This document shows, in pieces, positions 43,876 through 55,587 of a stretch of 64,000 nt of DNA. Origin of the DNA: Lineus longissimus. Taxonomy: Eukaryota; Nemertea; Pilidiophora; Heteronemertea; Lineidae. The notes below the pieces were generated by a model that saw only the letters and a list, made by a program, of their open reading frames with translations, did not search any database and was not told the DNA's origin. The stretch's first letter is position 1. The number at the start of each line of letters is the position of its first letter. The stretch is taken from positions 13,640,001 through 13,704,000 of the forward strand of contig NC_088314.1 of NCBI RefSeq assembly GCF_910592395.1, read 5' to 3'. Position numbers and translations under genes: made by a program.

Positions 43876-45369
43876 GGGTGCGCGCCTGTCCAGGGAGTTA
43901 AAACACCCTTGGTCGGGCACGGTAAAACTACAAGCTCTAAACAAATTCATCAGGGCACCTGTATCTTAAGCATGTCAGACAACTGTATCAACGCAACCGT
44001 CGGTGGACGTCAGGTGCGATGCCTCATCGACACCGGCGCTCAAATTAGCTGCATATCCAACAAAATGCTACGCAACCTGTCCCCTAGGACACCTAAAGCA
44101 AAATGTCAACTCCAATATATCACTGGTGTAGGTGGTACTAGGCACACTGTTCTTGGTAAAGTTCTCCTTAAACTCTGTTTTCACAAAATTACCATTCCCC
44201 ATGATTTCTATGTTGTTGACATACCAGACGAGACCTCAACTCTCATTCTCGGTCGACCATTTCTCACTGACAACAAGGCTCACATTGACTATGACACCTC
44301 GACGCTGACTTTACAGAACGAAATACAAGTTGATCTAATACAGGTCCCAACAGGACTGACGCGTGTTGCCAAAACTGTGAAACTCCCCCCTCGGAGTCAA
44401 ACTACAATACCTGTACATGTCGACCAAATTTACCAGAACCAACATATTTTGATCGAACCGTGCGCAAACATTGACAACAATGGCGTCCTGGTCGCACGCT
44501 GTGTGTCAAAAATACACAATGGGAGGTCAATGGTCACTATTCTGAACCCGAACGACCACCCTGTTCGGATCAGGTCAAACAAGGTCATCGCCATTGCGTC
44601 TGATATTTGTGAAGACTCCATTCAATCACTAGACGAAACGCCCCCGACGGTAAACACTGTCCGGACGCCTGAAGACGAAAGCGAGTATGAAGATTTCATG
44701 CCCAACTTGCCCATGCCCCAGGATTACAAAACAGGTGAGTCTGATCTCAACTTTGACCTCTCCCAAGCTGACCTTACTGAGTCTCAGAAAGTAGAACTTA
44801 GAGACTTTTTGAAGGAATGGCGTAATGTTTTTGCCACTGATTTGTCTGAAATAGGTCGAACACATATACATGAGTATAAGATTGAAACCGAACCAGGAGC
44901 TAAACCGGTACGTATGCCTTTTTATCGCACAGGCCCATTAGAGAAAGCTGAGATTGAGAAGCAAGTTGCTGACATGCTTAAACATGACATCATTGAAGCC
45001 TCAACAAGTGAATGGCACTCCCCAGTCATCCTATGTAAGAAGAAAAACAGCACTGAGTTCCGCTTTGCGATTGACTATCGTCGCTTGAACTCCATAACTA
45101 GTCCACTCTCAACCAGTCTGCCGCGCCAAGATGACATCGCAGACATGATAGGTACCACTAAAGCCCAAGTTTTCTCCTCCCTTGACCTTTTTCACTCGTA
45201 CTGGCAGGTTCCTTTACACCCAAGTAGTCGCCATAAGGCTAGTTTTATCACCCACCAGGGTATTTTCACCCCAAAAGTTCTAAGTTTTGGCTTGAGGAAT
45301 AGCCCAGCCATTTTCCAGCTGGTTGTGTCAGAAGCACTGCGTTCCATGGCATGGATTGTTATGCGGTAG
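43876..45369 (+). pseudogene. Protease and truncated RT, same frame as gag
   Basis: The frame continues directly from the gag stop with no other stop. An aspartic protease follows with CLIDTGAQISCISN (near 44020) and ILGRPFL. A linker is followed by RT: SPVILCKKKNSTEFRFAIDY, FSSLDLFHSYWQVPLHP (first Asp) and GIFTPKVLSFGLRNSPAIFQ. The sequence stops being RT after SEALRSM, before the YxDD box, because a deletion or recombination joins it to non-homologous sequence near 45370. Catalytically dead. Confidence 0.88.
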
Positions 45370-45439
45370 TCAGTTAGTTAGTTTCTGTCAGAATCTGGTG
45401 ACGTTTACGTTTCCGTCGTCGTCCTGTCTGCGTCCTGCT

Positions 45440-46042
45440 GACAATAGCATGTCGTTTACCTAACCATTTCGACGCTCGTTGTAACTCTCGCTTAATCAGC
45501 CGCTTCGGCAAAGTTCAATCGAATCTTACTGCCACGATCATTAATTAAATACTGCGTGTCCGAACAGACTCTAGGGACCGGTCAACATTTTATTAAAATT
45601 GGCACGTTTCGGATTAACGAGACTGTCTGGTCTTGAAATTATTTAAGTTATTAAGTTCGCGCCTAGGCACATCAGGGTCCAGCCTAAAATGATCCCTTTC
45701 CAATCGTCCCAACGTGGAGGACGTTGATTGGTCAGCCTAGTGAGAGGCACAGGATGTCGTTTGTGGTTTAAGCATTTTGATTGGCTCCGGGCATGGTCTA
45801 GGCCTGCTTTATAACTGCTGGACCGAGGCGAAATCGTCAGATCATGCTGCAGGAGACCGATTAAAACTTCATCTAACCACATTCGATATTCTTGTCTCTT
45901 TCTCTACAGGTAAGCGAACTTTTACTTTAACTTCCATCAGTTATATTTTACCGCGCTGTTAATTCTCATGATGCATCATACATTGTGTAATTGTACTTGA
46001 TTTAGACCTTTAAACAATTGATATGCCTCCCGCCCAAAATAC
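45440..46042 (+). repeat. Downstream copy of LTR-like region, leader and gag start
   Basis: About 600 bases matching 42110-42704 (from ACAATAGCATGTCG to CCCGCCCAAAATAC) with few differences. It ends 20 bases into gag and then joins unrelated sequence (TTCTCGGGTTGTAATT). Confidence 0.9.
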
Positions 46043-46165
46043 TTCTCGGGTTGTAATTAGTTTACCTAAATATCGAGCCAGTTAACCATTTGAATGTTTT
46101 CAATAAGTAATTTGATATTTGTTACTGTAATTCTATATTATATTGTATTGTGTGTATTGTTGAGA

Positions 46166-46233
46166 TCATGCTGCAGGAGACCGATTAAAACTTCATCTAA
46201 CCACATTCGATATTCTTGTCTCTTTCTCTACAG
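46166..46233 (+). repeat. Third, leader-only copy
   Basis: Sixty-eight bases beginning GATCATGCTGCAGGAGACCG and ending CTCTTTCTCTACAG, identical or nearly so to the leader at 42503-42572. It starts near the predicted transcription start and stops exactly where the leader has its GTAAGC splice donor, then continues with unrelated CTACGGAATCTC. Confidence 0.85.
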
Positions 46234-47282
46234 CTACGGAATCTCATTATAATAATTGATTGGACATTTGAGATTCTTCATCTTGCCGAAATCGCTCAGG
46301 ATAACGATTATAAGCCCATTTCAACTTTTTGGCCAACTAATAGTCGCCCGAATGTTTGTGATATAGTTAAATTAATGCAGCATTAGATTTTATTTTAAAG
46401 TTCTCATGATATCATTCTATACGACATTCATTTTCGTAATTTTATCCCCAAAGTTAGTACGAATCTGTGGTCGTGCCTTTTTCAGTCTGATTACACAACG
46501 AAATCGCAATGTGTCATGTACATCAACGTCACAACCAGGAATCTAATACTGGCAGACAGAATAGGCTTGAATGGATTACATTGCAATAATGTTCAGAACA
46601 CTCATGCTTTCTATTCGGCCAAAGGAGTGGAGTTTTATTGTCGTTGTTATTGACCAAAAATTGGATAAACAACGTTTATTTATCAACGGTATAGAGAAAC
46701 AAAATGAAAAGCGACTACCACGACGTTCGTGGGTTTTGATGAGTCGAATGAACCAAAGACGTATATTGGCTGAGACAATCGGATTTACGCCATATATACG
46801 TCGATGCAAAGACATCAGTAAAACTGCGTACATGAAAGCACGTGGAAATGTACACATTTGCATATGAAAGAAGCGAGATTTAATGCTGTAAATAAATGCT
46901 GTTTGCATCAAATCGAGAGTATGAACCAACAAATCAACACCATTACTGTATTCTATATTCATCACGAAACATGTTTAATAACCGCACTTGAAAATCAAGA
47001 ACGAAATGAAGAGTGCTTTCCACATTTACTTCAAATAATTTTACCAATACGTTTTCATAATCGAGGAAAACAGCATCGTGTCACGTGTGTGACAAACTCT
47101 ACGACAAAACGCGAGTGAATGCTTTTGCCTCTGGAGGATAGCCACCAATACAATATACAAAAAGTGTTAAAAAATGTGACAATGCAATAACAAATCGACC
47201 ATGCTTGTATACTTGTAAGAATTTTGTACCGCAATTGTCATATTTTCAAATCATTACATTCATTTCAGTTGCTAAAAACCTA
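46234..47282. other. Region without recognised genes
   Basis: Open frames of 98 and 129 codons overlap on opposite strands at 46571-46965. Neither has a familiar motif, and their overlap suggests at most one is real. AT-rich elsewhere. Confidence 0.5.
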
Positions 47283-48297
47283 TTCTTGTTACACACACTC
47301 TGACGTGTCAGTAATGCGCATATCGTAGTATTGCCATTCGGGCATGGAGAATGTAAAGTCGGAGCCATACGGACATTACCGAACATCACCGATGCAAGCG
47401 TCAAAATGGTATACATTGTACAGTTTATTCAGTAGTTGAGATAGCTAACACAAGATGGCAGTAGCAGTAACATGGTGAACTCGGTGGTTTGAAGGAGTAA
47501 TGTATCCGTCCTTATATTGTCATAATGAAGCTACTTTATTTATCCAGAAGTATTAGGGTAGCAGGAAGGGTTGGGCGTTTGTGGTTTCTGAGTCTGAGGG
47601 GGTTGGTGTCTGTTGACTGTGCTTTAAGAGAGACTAGGCATGGCGCCAGTCTCTCTTAAAGCACAGTCAACAGGCATTTGGTCTCAGTATTTGGGTTTTG
47701 ATTGCCATGACTGTACCCCTGTAAAAGTCAGAGGAGGAGAAGTTTGGAATGATGAAAGCATTGAAGAAGAAGAAATGTTATTATATATTGAGGAAAGCAA
47801 AATTTATTATGAGACTAGAAGGCAGTGTCCTGACTTGATTATTTTGAAAATGGCAGTCTGAACACATTAAAAGGTGGAACATGGCATTTTATCGACTTTG
47901 AAGTGTTCCGCAGTTAAAGGGAGACTATAGGCAGCAGCTAGGTAGGCAAGATAAAGTCATACAAATTTGCCAATAGGGGTCAGTCATATCTCTAGGCATG
48001 GCGCCAGTCTCTCTTAAAGCACAGTCAACAGGCATTTGGTCTTAGTATTTGGGTACAGAATCAAGGCAGAATCAAGGCAGCTCAGAGAGCAATGATTGAA
48101 CGATGCTGTGGACAAGTCCAAGGATACTGCATCAGTCACGACCAACTTCTCATCAGAAAGCGTCATCACCAGCATATTCAATGTTCAGTTCCAACCTGTA
48201 CCAGTCCAATGCACGCCTGTCATGGTCAGCAGTGGTCAGCTTAGCGCGATATGGAACATTCTTCCGAAACTCAAGCGAGGGAAGTCTGCTCATTAGC

Positions 48298-48582
48298 CTA
48301 TCTCGCGCACTGCTCCTTCTTGTCAAACATCGTAGTGAAATCGTGGTACAGTGGGGCGTCCTCGAGGATTGCAGCTGGTCGGACAGACGTGAGGTGGAAT
48401 GTGGGCGGCTGCACTTCTTCGTTGATGTGCGATGGCAGATAGCACAGTTGTTGCGTTGCATGACAGCTGAAAGTGAATGTGATATCATAGAACTGAGGCA
48501 TTTGCAATGAGACTATAGGTGAAGTAGAAGCAAGGAGTGAAATGGGCCATCTTCCAGTGACTAATATACAGAGTAAGGGCAC
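48298..48582 (-). CDS. Unrecognised 94-codon frame, left arm
   Basis: The frame encodes FYDITFTFSCHATQQLCYLP, SHINEEVQPPTFHLTSVRPA and AILEDAPLYHDFTTMFDKKE. The same protein, with one residue different, is encoded at 54391-54675 in the other arm. The family and function are not recognised. A third, partial copy near 52665-52720 continues the frame (CARYANEQTSLA) where these two have a stop, so the ancestral frame was longer. Confidence 0.35.
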   Translation of the reverse strand: MPLLCILVTGRWPISLLASTSPIVSLQMPQFYDITFTFSCHATQQLCYLPSHINEEVQPPTFHLTSVRPAAILEDAPLYHDFTTMFDKKEQCAR

Positions 48583-50312
48583 TGGGTGTTGTTAGATTCA
48601 GCATTGAATGTATTCCTCGTACAAGCGTGAATAGTGTGGACATACAGTGAGAGGTGAGAGACCCCTATTGACTACTTCTTGTAACTTTATCTTGGATATT
48701 ATATTAGTATTGAACTTCTAGCCATGGATTATGAACAAATTGAAGTTGTAGGCATGGAATATGAAAAATTATTCAACGTTGAAAGACATTATTCCATGAG
48801 GCTTTGCCGTGATCGCAAAGGACGCGACGCGATTGGTTCACATGCTAATGAGGTATGATAATGATAATTACCTCTATAATGCTACTTGGATAGCGACTGT
48901 GTCGTTGATTGCAACAGTGGTCTATGTCAATGTGTGCCTGTAATGTCAATGAAGTATGATGAGGTGATGACGATAGTGCAATTAACTAGGTGGCGCATTT
49001 TAGAATCAGCAGTGAGCACTGTGTGTAACATGGTGGAGGCAGCGGAGATAATAACTGTGTCGAAAGTATTGTTATAGGGCCTTCCCTAGGCCCATGGGGT
49101 TAAATTTACAATCCACGATTAAAAAGACGTAGTTTGATCGCATTCAACTATAAATCCATTGAACAGTTGTGTTCCTTGGCTTTAGTCAACCGATGACCTT
49201 TTGTTGGGCCATGATCGGGGATTGTAAACTGTAAATGTATTATGGACTGGGAGACAGGGGAAACACAAGTGAAATAGACCAAAACAAGTGATTTTGGGGC
49301 TTTGGTTTAGACGCATGTCCCACATGCGCCATGCGGGATTATGCGGGATTATGCGGGATTATACGATTCATGTGAACTTGTTGACATCTACATGATCTAG
49401 TGCCGTTATTGGTCATGGTACATGGTAGGCCTAATCATCATGGCAATATGTTTCAGGAAAAGCTCGGAGTAAAATGAACTGCCGATGAATAATGATGTTG
49501 TTCATGTTTACCATGTTTACTATACATAGCCATAGGGTATGCACTGGCCAGTGCACTTTCTGCACGTCGTCATGGTCATGTACGTGATACCTTGCATATT
49601 TTGTTTTTTGAATGCGCATGCTTTTTGGGCAAAATCACTTGTACCAACACTAATGAATAATGTCTTCTTATCCCTATGACTCCATACACAGTGAGGGCAT
49701 TGTCCCATTCCCATCAAATGGTAACTTATTGTACCGTATTAGGGTGGAAGTTGGTGAGCAGATAGTGAGATACCTACCGCTGCACGCCTGTCATAATCAG
49801 CAGTGATGAGCTTAGCGCGATATGGAACATTCTTCAGAAACTCAAGCGAGGGAAGTCTGCTCATTAGCATATCTCGCGCACTGCTCCTTATTGTCAAACA
49901 TCGTAGTGAAATCGTAATGGAAAACGTCTGGCTTTGCGCCAGACGTTGAGACTAATAAGTGAAGAACTAGTAGGTAAAGAACTTCTACTTGCGCGAGACT
50001 GCTCTGATAAAATTATCATTGCAGAGACTACGGTGACGTAGACATATATTTTTTACAATCAAAAATGCCCTCAAAAGACGACATGGAATGATTATTTTAT
50101 TGATATTTCCTACTATATACCTTCCAATTATCACTTTATACAAATAGATCGGCGTTAGGTCGCATGCTTTTCTTTCCTGGTGACACTATAAAGCAAAATA
50201 GTTGCAACCCCGTAAATGCGCTATAAGTCCAATAATAAGTGACGGTGACCCGTTATAAATGTTTCGCCAGCTTCGCTTTTTTGCCGCTACGCGGCGCGTT
50301 GGGCCCTTGCGT

Positions 50313-50693
50313 CCAGAAGTATTAAGGTAGCAGGAAAGGTTGGGCGTTTGTGGTTTCTGAGTCTGAGGGGGTTGGTGTCTGTTGACTGTGCTTTCAAAAT
50401 AATCAAGTCAGGACACTGCCTTCTAGTCTCATAATAAATTTTGCTTTCCTCAATAATAACATTTCTTCTTCTTTAATGCTTTCATCATTCCAAACTTCTC
50501 CTCCTCTGACTTTTACAGGGGTACAGTCATGGCAATCAAAACCCAAATACTGAGACCAAATGCCTGTTGACTGTGCTTTAAGAGAGACTGGCGCCATGCC
50601 TAGTCTCTCTTAAAGCACAGTCAACAGACACCAACCCCCTCAGACTCAGAAACCACAAACGCCCAACCCTTCCTGCTACCTTAATACTTCTGG
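50313..50693. repeat. Short TIR element at the palindrome centre
   Basis: The ends CCAGAAGTATTAAGGTAGCA and the reverse complement TGCTACCTTAATACTTCTGG enclose 380 bases. TIR arms of about 80 bases surround a segment equal to 54900-55080 (CAAAATAATCAAGTCAGGAC). The same TIR ends form the outer borders of the large palindrome (47546, 55197), so this looks like a small relative or solo derivative of the element that built it. Confidence 0.75.
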
Positions 50694-50955
50694 ATAAATA
50701 AAGTAGCTTCATTATGACAATATAAGGACGGATACATTACTCCTTCAAACCACCGAGTTCACCATGTTACTGCTACTGCCATCTTGTGTTAGCTATCTCA
50801 ACTACTGAATAAACTGTACAATGTATACCATTTTGACGCTTGCATCGGCGATGTTCGGTAATGTCCGTATGGCTCCGACTTTACATTCTCCATGCCCGAA
50901 TGGCAATACTACGATATGCGCATTACTGACGCGTCAGAGTGTGTGTAACAAGAAT

Positions 50956-52255
50956 AGAATGGAGTAAGATCTAAAAGTGAAAAGTAAGAAGTTGCTTCGT
51001 TTCAATAAAAACACCCATTCTTCACCCAAAAGGTCATTTTTTAATTGAAATATTAGATAAATTGATTCAATCTACACTCCAGGTCTTTCTTGCAGCAACC
51101 AAGTTAGAAATTAATTACTTAATTTGAACAGCTTATAAAAATATGCTATTTACCATGCCCCTTATCTTGATTAGAATTTTGAAATCATGTCAGTAGGGAT
51201 TGACATAGCCAAATTCCTTTACTGCTTCCCATGTGCTCTTGTTATTAATATTCAATCATGTATCACCAAGAGCCTAATATTGTTTCATATTTTAGGTTCT
51301 TGCTGTAAACATGGCTGATTTGAGGACAAAGCACATGATGATTCTGCTTAGCCACATTCAATCTGAACTATACGAATGATATCCTTCTAAACCGTTTAAA
51401 TATGAAGAATAATTTGATCAACTATGAAATTTATAAAACATTCTTATTATTTATTTTTAAAAATCAAATTATACTAAATATTCATACATACATATATAAT
51501 TTATACAACACTTATCAAGTTAATTACATACATTTTCCGTAAACAATGAATGTTTCACGAAAAACCTAATGAATGACGTTAATATGAAAAATTCCAAGTG
51601 GTGTTTGCATTTATCATCTGATTTATACTATCAATGATATAAATAAGCAATAAGTCACCTCTAACCATTTGAAAACAACAACAACTTTGAAAATACCAGA
51701 AGACTTGCCCTTAATTACATCCAAGCAAAAAAAAAACAACTGTTCATCAAATGATTCTTTCCCTTTACCCGAAAAAAATAACTGAGAAAATGCATTTTTG
51801 TCAACAATAGCCAACCACTAGAAACATGCAATTTTTGTTGACTAAACTTTTTCCCTTTACCCGAAAAAAAACCCGGAAAAAGACATTTGTGTCAACAATA
51901 GCAAATCACAAGAAACATGCAATTTTTGTTGACTAAACTTTTTCCCTTTACCCGAAAAAAAACCCGGGAAAAGACATTTGTGTCAACAATAGCAAATCAC
52001 AAGAAACATGCAATTTTTGTTGATGTAACTTTTTCTCTTTACCCGAAAAGAAACCCGGGTAAACAATTGCAATGATAAGAACCGCATTGTATTTGGTGCC
52101 CTAATTTGGGAGATATGGTTTGAAGTAGGTGTTGATATTATTCAATCTCCAAAAGCAGAGTTAATATTCAAAATCACACTACTGTCACCGCGGAGGAGTA
52201 TTGATATTATTATGAGCCAGACTGTATACATGGTACATGTACATAGACATGTACT
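50956..52255. other. Unique AT-rich centre of the palindrome
   Basis: No gene seen. It includes the tandem array at 51740-52075. A short stretch (about 52130-52210) resembles 31290-31330 (TTGATATTATNATNAG, CCAGACTGTA), hinting at a dispersed repeat. Confidence 0.5.
51740..52075 (+). repeat. Tandem array, about 92-bp unit
   Basis: About three and a half copies of a unit containing TTTTTCCCTTTACCCGAAAA, AAGACATTTGTGTCAACAAT and AACATGCAATTTTTGTTGAC. Copies are more than 90% alike except at the edges. Confidence 0.85.
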
Positions 52256-54390
52256 TGACGCAATGGCCCAACGCGCCGCGTAGCGGCAAAAAAGCGAAGC
52301 TGGCGAAACATTTATAACGGGTCACCGTCACTTATTATTGGACTTATAGCGCATTTCCGGGGTTGCAACTATTTTGCTTTATAGTGTCACCAGGAAAGAA
52401 AAGCATGCGACCTAACGCCGATCTATTTGTATAAAGTGATAATTGGAAGGTATATAGTAGGAAATATCAATAAAATAATCATTCCATGTCGTCTTTTGAG
52501 GGCATTTTTGATTGTAAAAAATATATGTGTACGTCACCGTAGTCTCTGCAATGATAATTTTATCAGAGCAGTCTCGCGCAAGTAGAAGTTCTTTACCTAT
52601 TAGTTCTTCACTTATTAGTCTCAACGTCTGGCGCAAAGCCAGACGTTTTCCATTACGATTTCACTACGATGTTTGACAAGAAGGAGCAGTGCGCGAGATA
52701 TGCTAATGAGCAGACTTCCCTCGCTTGAGTTTCTGAAGAATGTTCCATATCGCGCTAAGCTCATCACTACTGATTATGACAGGCGTGCAACTTAACGGTA
52801 GGTATCTGCTCCCCAACTTCCACCCTAATACGGTACAATAAGTTACCATTTGATGGGAATGGGACAATGCCCTCACTGTGTATGGAGTCATAGGGATAAG
52901 AAGACATTATTCATTAGTGTTGGTACAACTGATTTTGCCCAAAAAGCATGCGCATTCAAAAAACAAAATATGCAAGGTATCACGTACATGACCATGACGA
53001 CGTGCAGAAAGTGCACTGGCCAGTGCATACCCTATGGCTATGTACTAGTAAACATGGTAAACATGAACAACATCATTATTCATCGGCAGTTCCATTTTAC
53101 TCCGAGCTTTTCCTGAAACATATAGCCATGATGATTAGGCCTACCATGTACTGTACCATCCATGGCCAATAACAGCACTAGATCATGTGGATGTCAACAA
53201 GTTCACATGAACCGTATAATCCCGCATGGCGCATGTGGGGCATGCGTCTAAACCAAAGCCCCAAAATCACTTGTTTTGGTCTATTTCAGTTTCACTTGTG
53301 TTTCCCCCGTCTCCCAGTCCATAATACATTTACAGTTTACAATCCCCGATCATGGCCCAACAAAAGGTCATCGGTTGACTAAAGGAACACAACTGTTCAA
53401 TGGATTTATAGTTGAATGCGATCAAACTACGTCTTTTCAATCGTGGATTGTAAATTTAACCCCATGGGCCTAGAGAATGCCCTATAACAATACTTTCGAC
53501 ACAGTTATTATCTCCGCTGCCTCCACCATGTTACACACAGTGCTCACTGCTGATTCTAAAATGCGCCACCTAGTCAAAACAGGACATATGTTCTTCTAGG
53601 AATAGACCTCTTTCCAATATTTCGTCATTCCACTATCGTCATCACCTCATCATACTTTCATTGACATTACAGGCACACATCCACAGAGCACTCTTCAAAT
53701 CATCTACACAGTGGTTATCCAACTAGGATTATAAAGTAATTTCTTAGGCCCGCACAGTGGGTTTCAGTCTTGATAAAGGGGCACTATTGCTAGCAGCTAG
53801 GTAGGCAAGATAAAGTTAGACGAAGTAGCCGATAGGGGTCTCTCACCCCTCAAAGTCCGTCACAACTATTCAAGCTTGTACAAGGAATACATGCAGCGCT
53901 GACTCTAACAAGACCCAATGGGAATGTCGCACAGTCATCTGTCAAAAACAAGACCTATGTTGCAGTATGATCTCTTGCCAATATTTAATAATTGCACTAT
54001 CGTCATCACCTCATCATACTTCATTGACATTACAGGCACACATTGACATTGACCACTGTTGCAGTCAACGACACAGTCGCTATCCAAGTAGCATTATAGA
54101 GGTAATTATCATTATCATACCTCATTAGCATGTGAACCAATCACGTCGCGTCCTTTGCGATCACGGCAAAGCCTCATGGAATAATGTCTTTCACCGTTGA
54201 ATAATTTTTCATATTCCATGCCTACAACTTCAATTTCTTCATATTCCATGGCTAGAAGTTCAATACTAATATAATATCCAAGATAAAGTTACAAGAAGTA
54301 GTCAATAGGGGTCTCTCACCTCTTACTGTATGTCCACACTATTCACGCTTGTACGAGGAATACATTCAATGCTGAATCTAACAACACCCA

Positions 54391-54675
54391 GTGCCCTTAC
54401 TCTGTATATTAGTCACTGGAAGATGGCCCATTTCACTCCTTGCTTCTACTTCACCTATAGTCTCATTGCAAACGCCTCAGTTCTATGATATCACATTCAC
54501 TTTCAGCTGTCATGCAACGCAACAACTGTGCTATCTGCCATCGCACATCAACGAAGAAGTGCAGCCGCCCACATTCCACCTCACGTCTGTCCGACCAGCT
54601 GCAATCCTCGAGGACGCCCCACTGTACCACGATTTCACTACGATGTTTGACAAGAAGGAGCAGTGCGCGAGATAG
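54391..54675 (+). CDS. Unrecognised 94-codon frame, right arm
   Basis: The partner of 48298-48582. Only one amino-acid difference (Met or Thr after IVSLQ) is visible between the two. Because the DNA of the arms is also very similar, conservation of the frame may simply reflect recent duplication or gene conversion. Confidence 0.35.
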   Translation: MPLLCILVTGRWPISLLASTSPIVSLQTPQFYDITFTFSCHATQQLCYLPSHINEEVQPPTFHLTSVRPAAILEDAPLYHDFTTMFDKKEQCAR

Positions 54676-55398
54676 GCTAATGAGCAGATTTCCCTCGCTT
54701 ACTAAGACCAAATGCCTGTTGACTGTGCTTTAAGAGAGACTGGCGCCATGCCTAAAATATGACTGACCCCTATTGGCAAATTTGTATGACTTTATCTTGC
54801 CTACCTAGCTGCTGCCTATAGTCTCCCTTTAACTGCGGAACACTTCAAAGTCGATAAAATGCCATGTTCCACCTTTTAATGTGTTCAGACCGCCATTTTC
54901 AAAATAATCAAGTCAGGACACTGCCTTCTAGTCTCATAATAAATTTTGCTTTCCTCAATAATAACATTTCTTCTTCTTCAATGCTTTCATCATTCCAAAC
55001 TTCTCCTCCTCTGACTTTTACAGGGGTACAGTCATGGCAATCAAAACCCAAATACTGAGACCAAATGCCTGTTGACTGTGCTTTAAGAGAGACTGGCGCC
55101 ATGCCTAGTCTCTCTTAAAGCACAGTCAACAGACACCAACCCCCTCAGACTCAGAAACCACAAACGCCCAACCCTTCCTGCTACCTTAATACTTCTGGAT
55201 AACATGCTTTGCATACAAATGTAGCTACATAAACGCACCAGTCTCTGTTTGCCTTTTTTTGCGCAATACTTATTACTAACAACTGTTTTAAGTTTATATA
55301 ACAGTGCTTTGCCATTTGTTGATTTTTGTTTCAAATTAAATTTGTGCACAGATCTTCATTGCCCAGGTTGAAAAACCCAATAGGGTTGCTGTGTTTAA

Positions 55399-55583
55399 AG
55401 GGGGACTATAGTCAGTACCAGTGGGGTTAAATTGCACATCTTCTGGTGACTTATATGCACCGTGTTGTATTTGAATCACCACTAAATATTTTCCTCTTAC
55501 AGACATGAATAGTTTTGGTGTCCTGTCCCTATTTGAGTGTGTAACTATATCTTGCCTACCTAGCTGCTGCCTATAGAGTCCCT
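55399..55583. mobile_element. Small MITE with TTAA duplication
   Basis: The ends AGGGGGACTATAGTCAG and (reverse complement) AGGGACTCTATAGGCAGCAG are flanked by TTAA at 55395-55398 and 55584-55587. TTAA targets are used by Kolobok and piggyBac elements. The same end sequence (TTAAAGGGAGACTATAGGCA) occurs inside both palindrome arms at about 47914 and 54837. Confidence 0.7.
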
Positions 55584-55587
55584 TTAA

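Larger units (their letters stand above)
41809..46233 (+). mobile_element. Deleted Ty3/gypsy retrotransposon
   Basis: An LTR-like promoter region and leader are followed by gag and by pol truncated within RT. A direct repeat of about 600 bases (42110-42704 and 45443-46042) encloses gag-pol, but the downstream copy contains leader and the first 20 bases of gag, so it is not a simple 3' LTR. RNase H and integrase are absent. LTR ends and the primer-binding site could not be fixed. Confidence 0.75.
47283..55197. repeat. Large imperfect palindrome (arms about 2.8-2.9 kb)
   Basis: The left arm 47546-50312 is found inverted at 52256-55197 in the same order: a CAGAAGTATTA(A/G)GGTAGCAGG end, a TTAAAGGGAGACTATAGGCA block, a 94-codon frame, a CATGCGGGATTATGCG block and a CGCCGCGTAGCGGCAAAAAA inner block. 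The arms differ by several indels of 100-300 bases. A further segment, 47283-47545, is inverted at 50694-50955. The family is unknown; a foldback-type transposon or tail-to-tail elements are possible. Confidence 0.85.

Noticed and set aside
46571-46965. Overlapping 98- and 129-codon frames on opposite strands
   Set aside because: No motif on either strand and no splice or repeat evidence; left as unexplained spacer.
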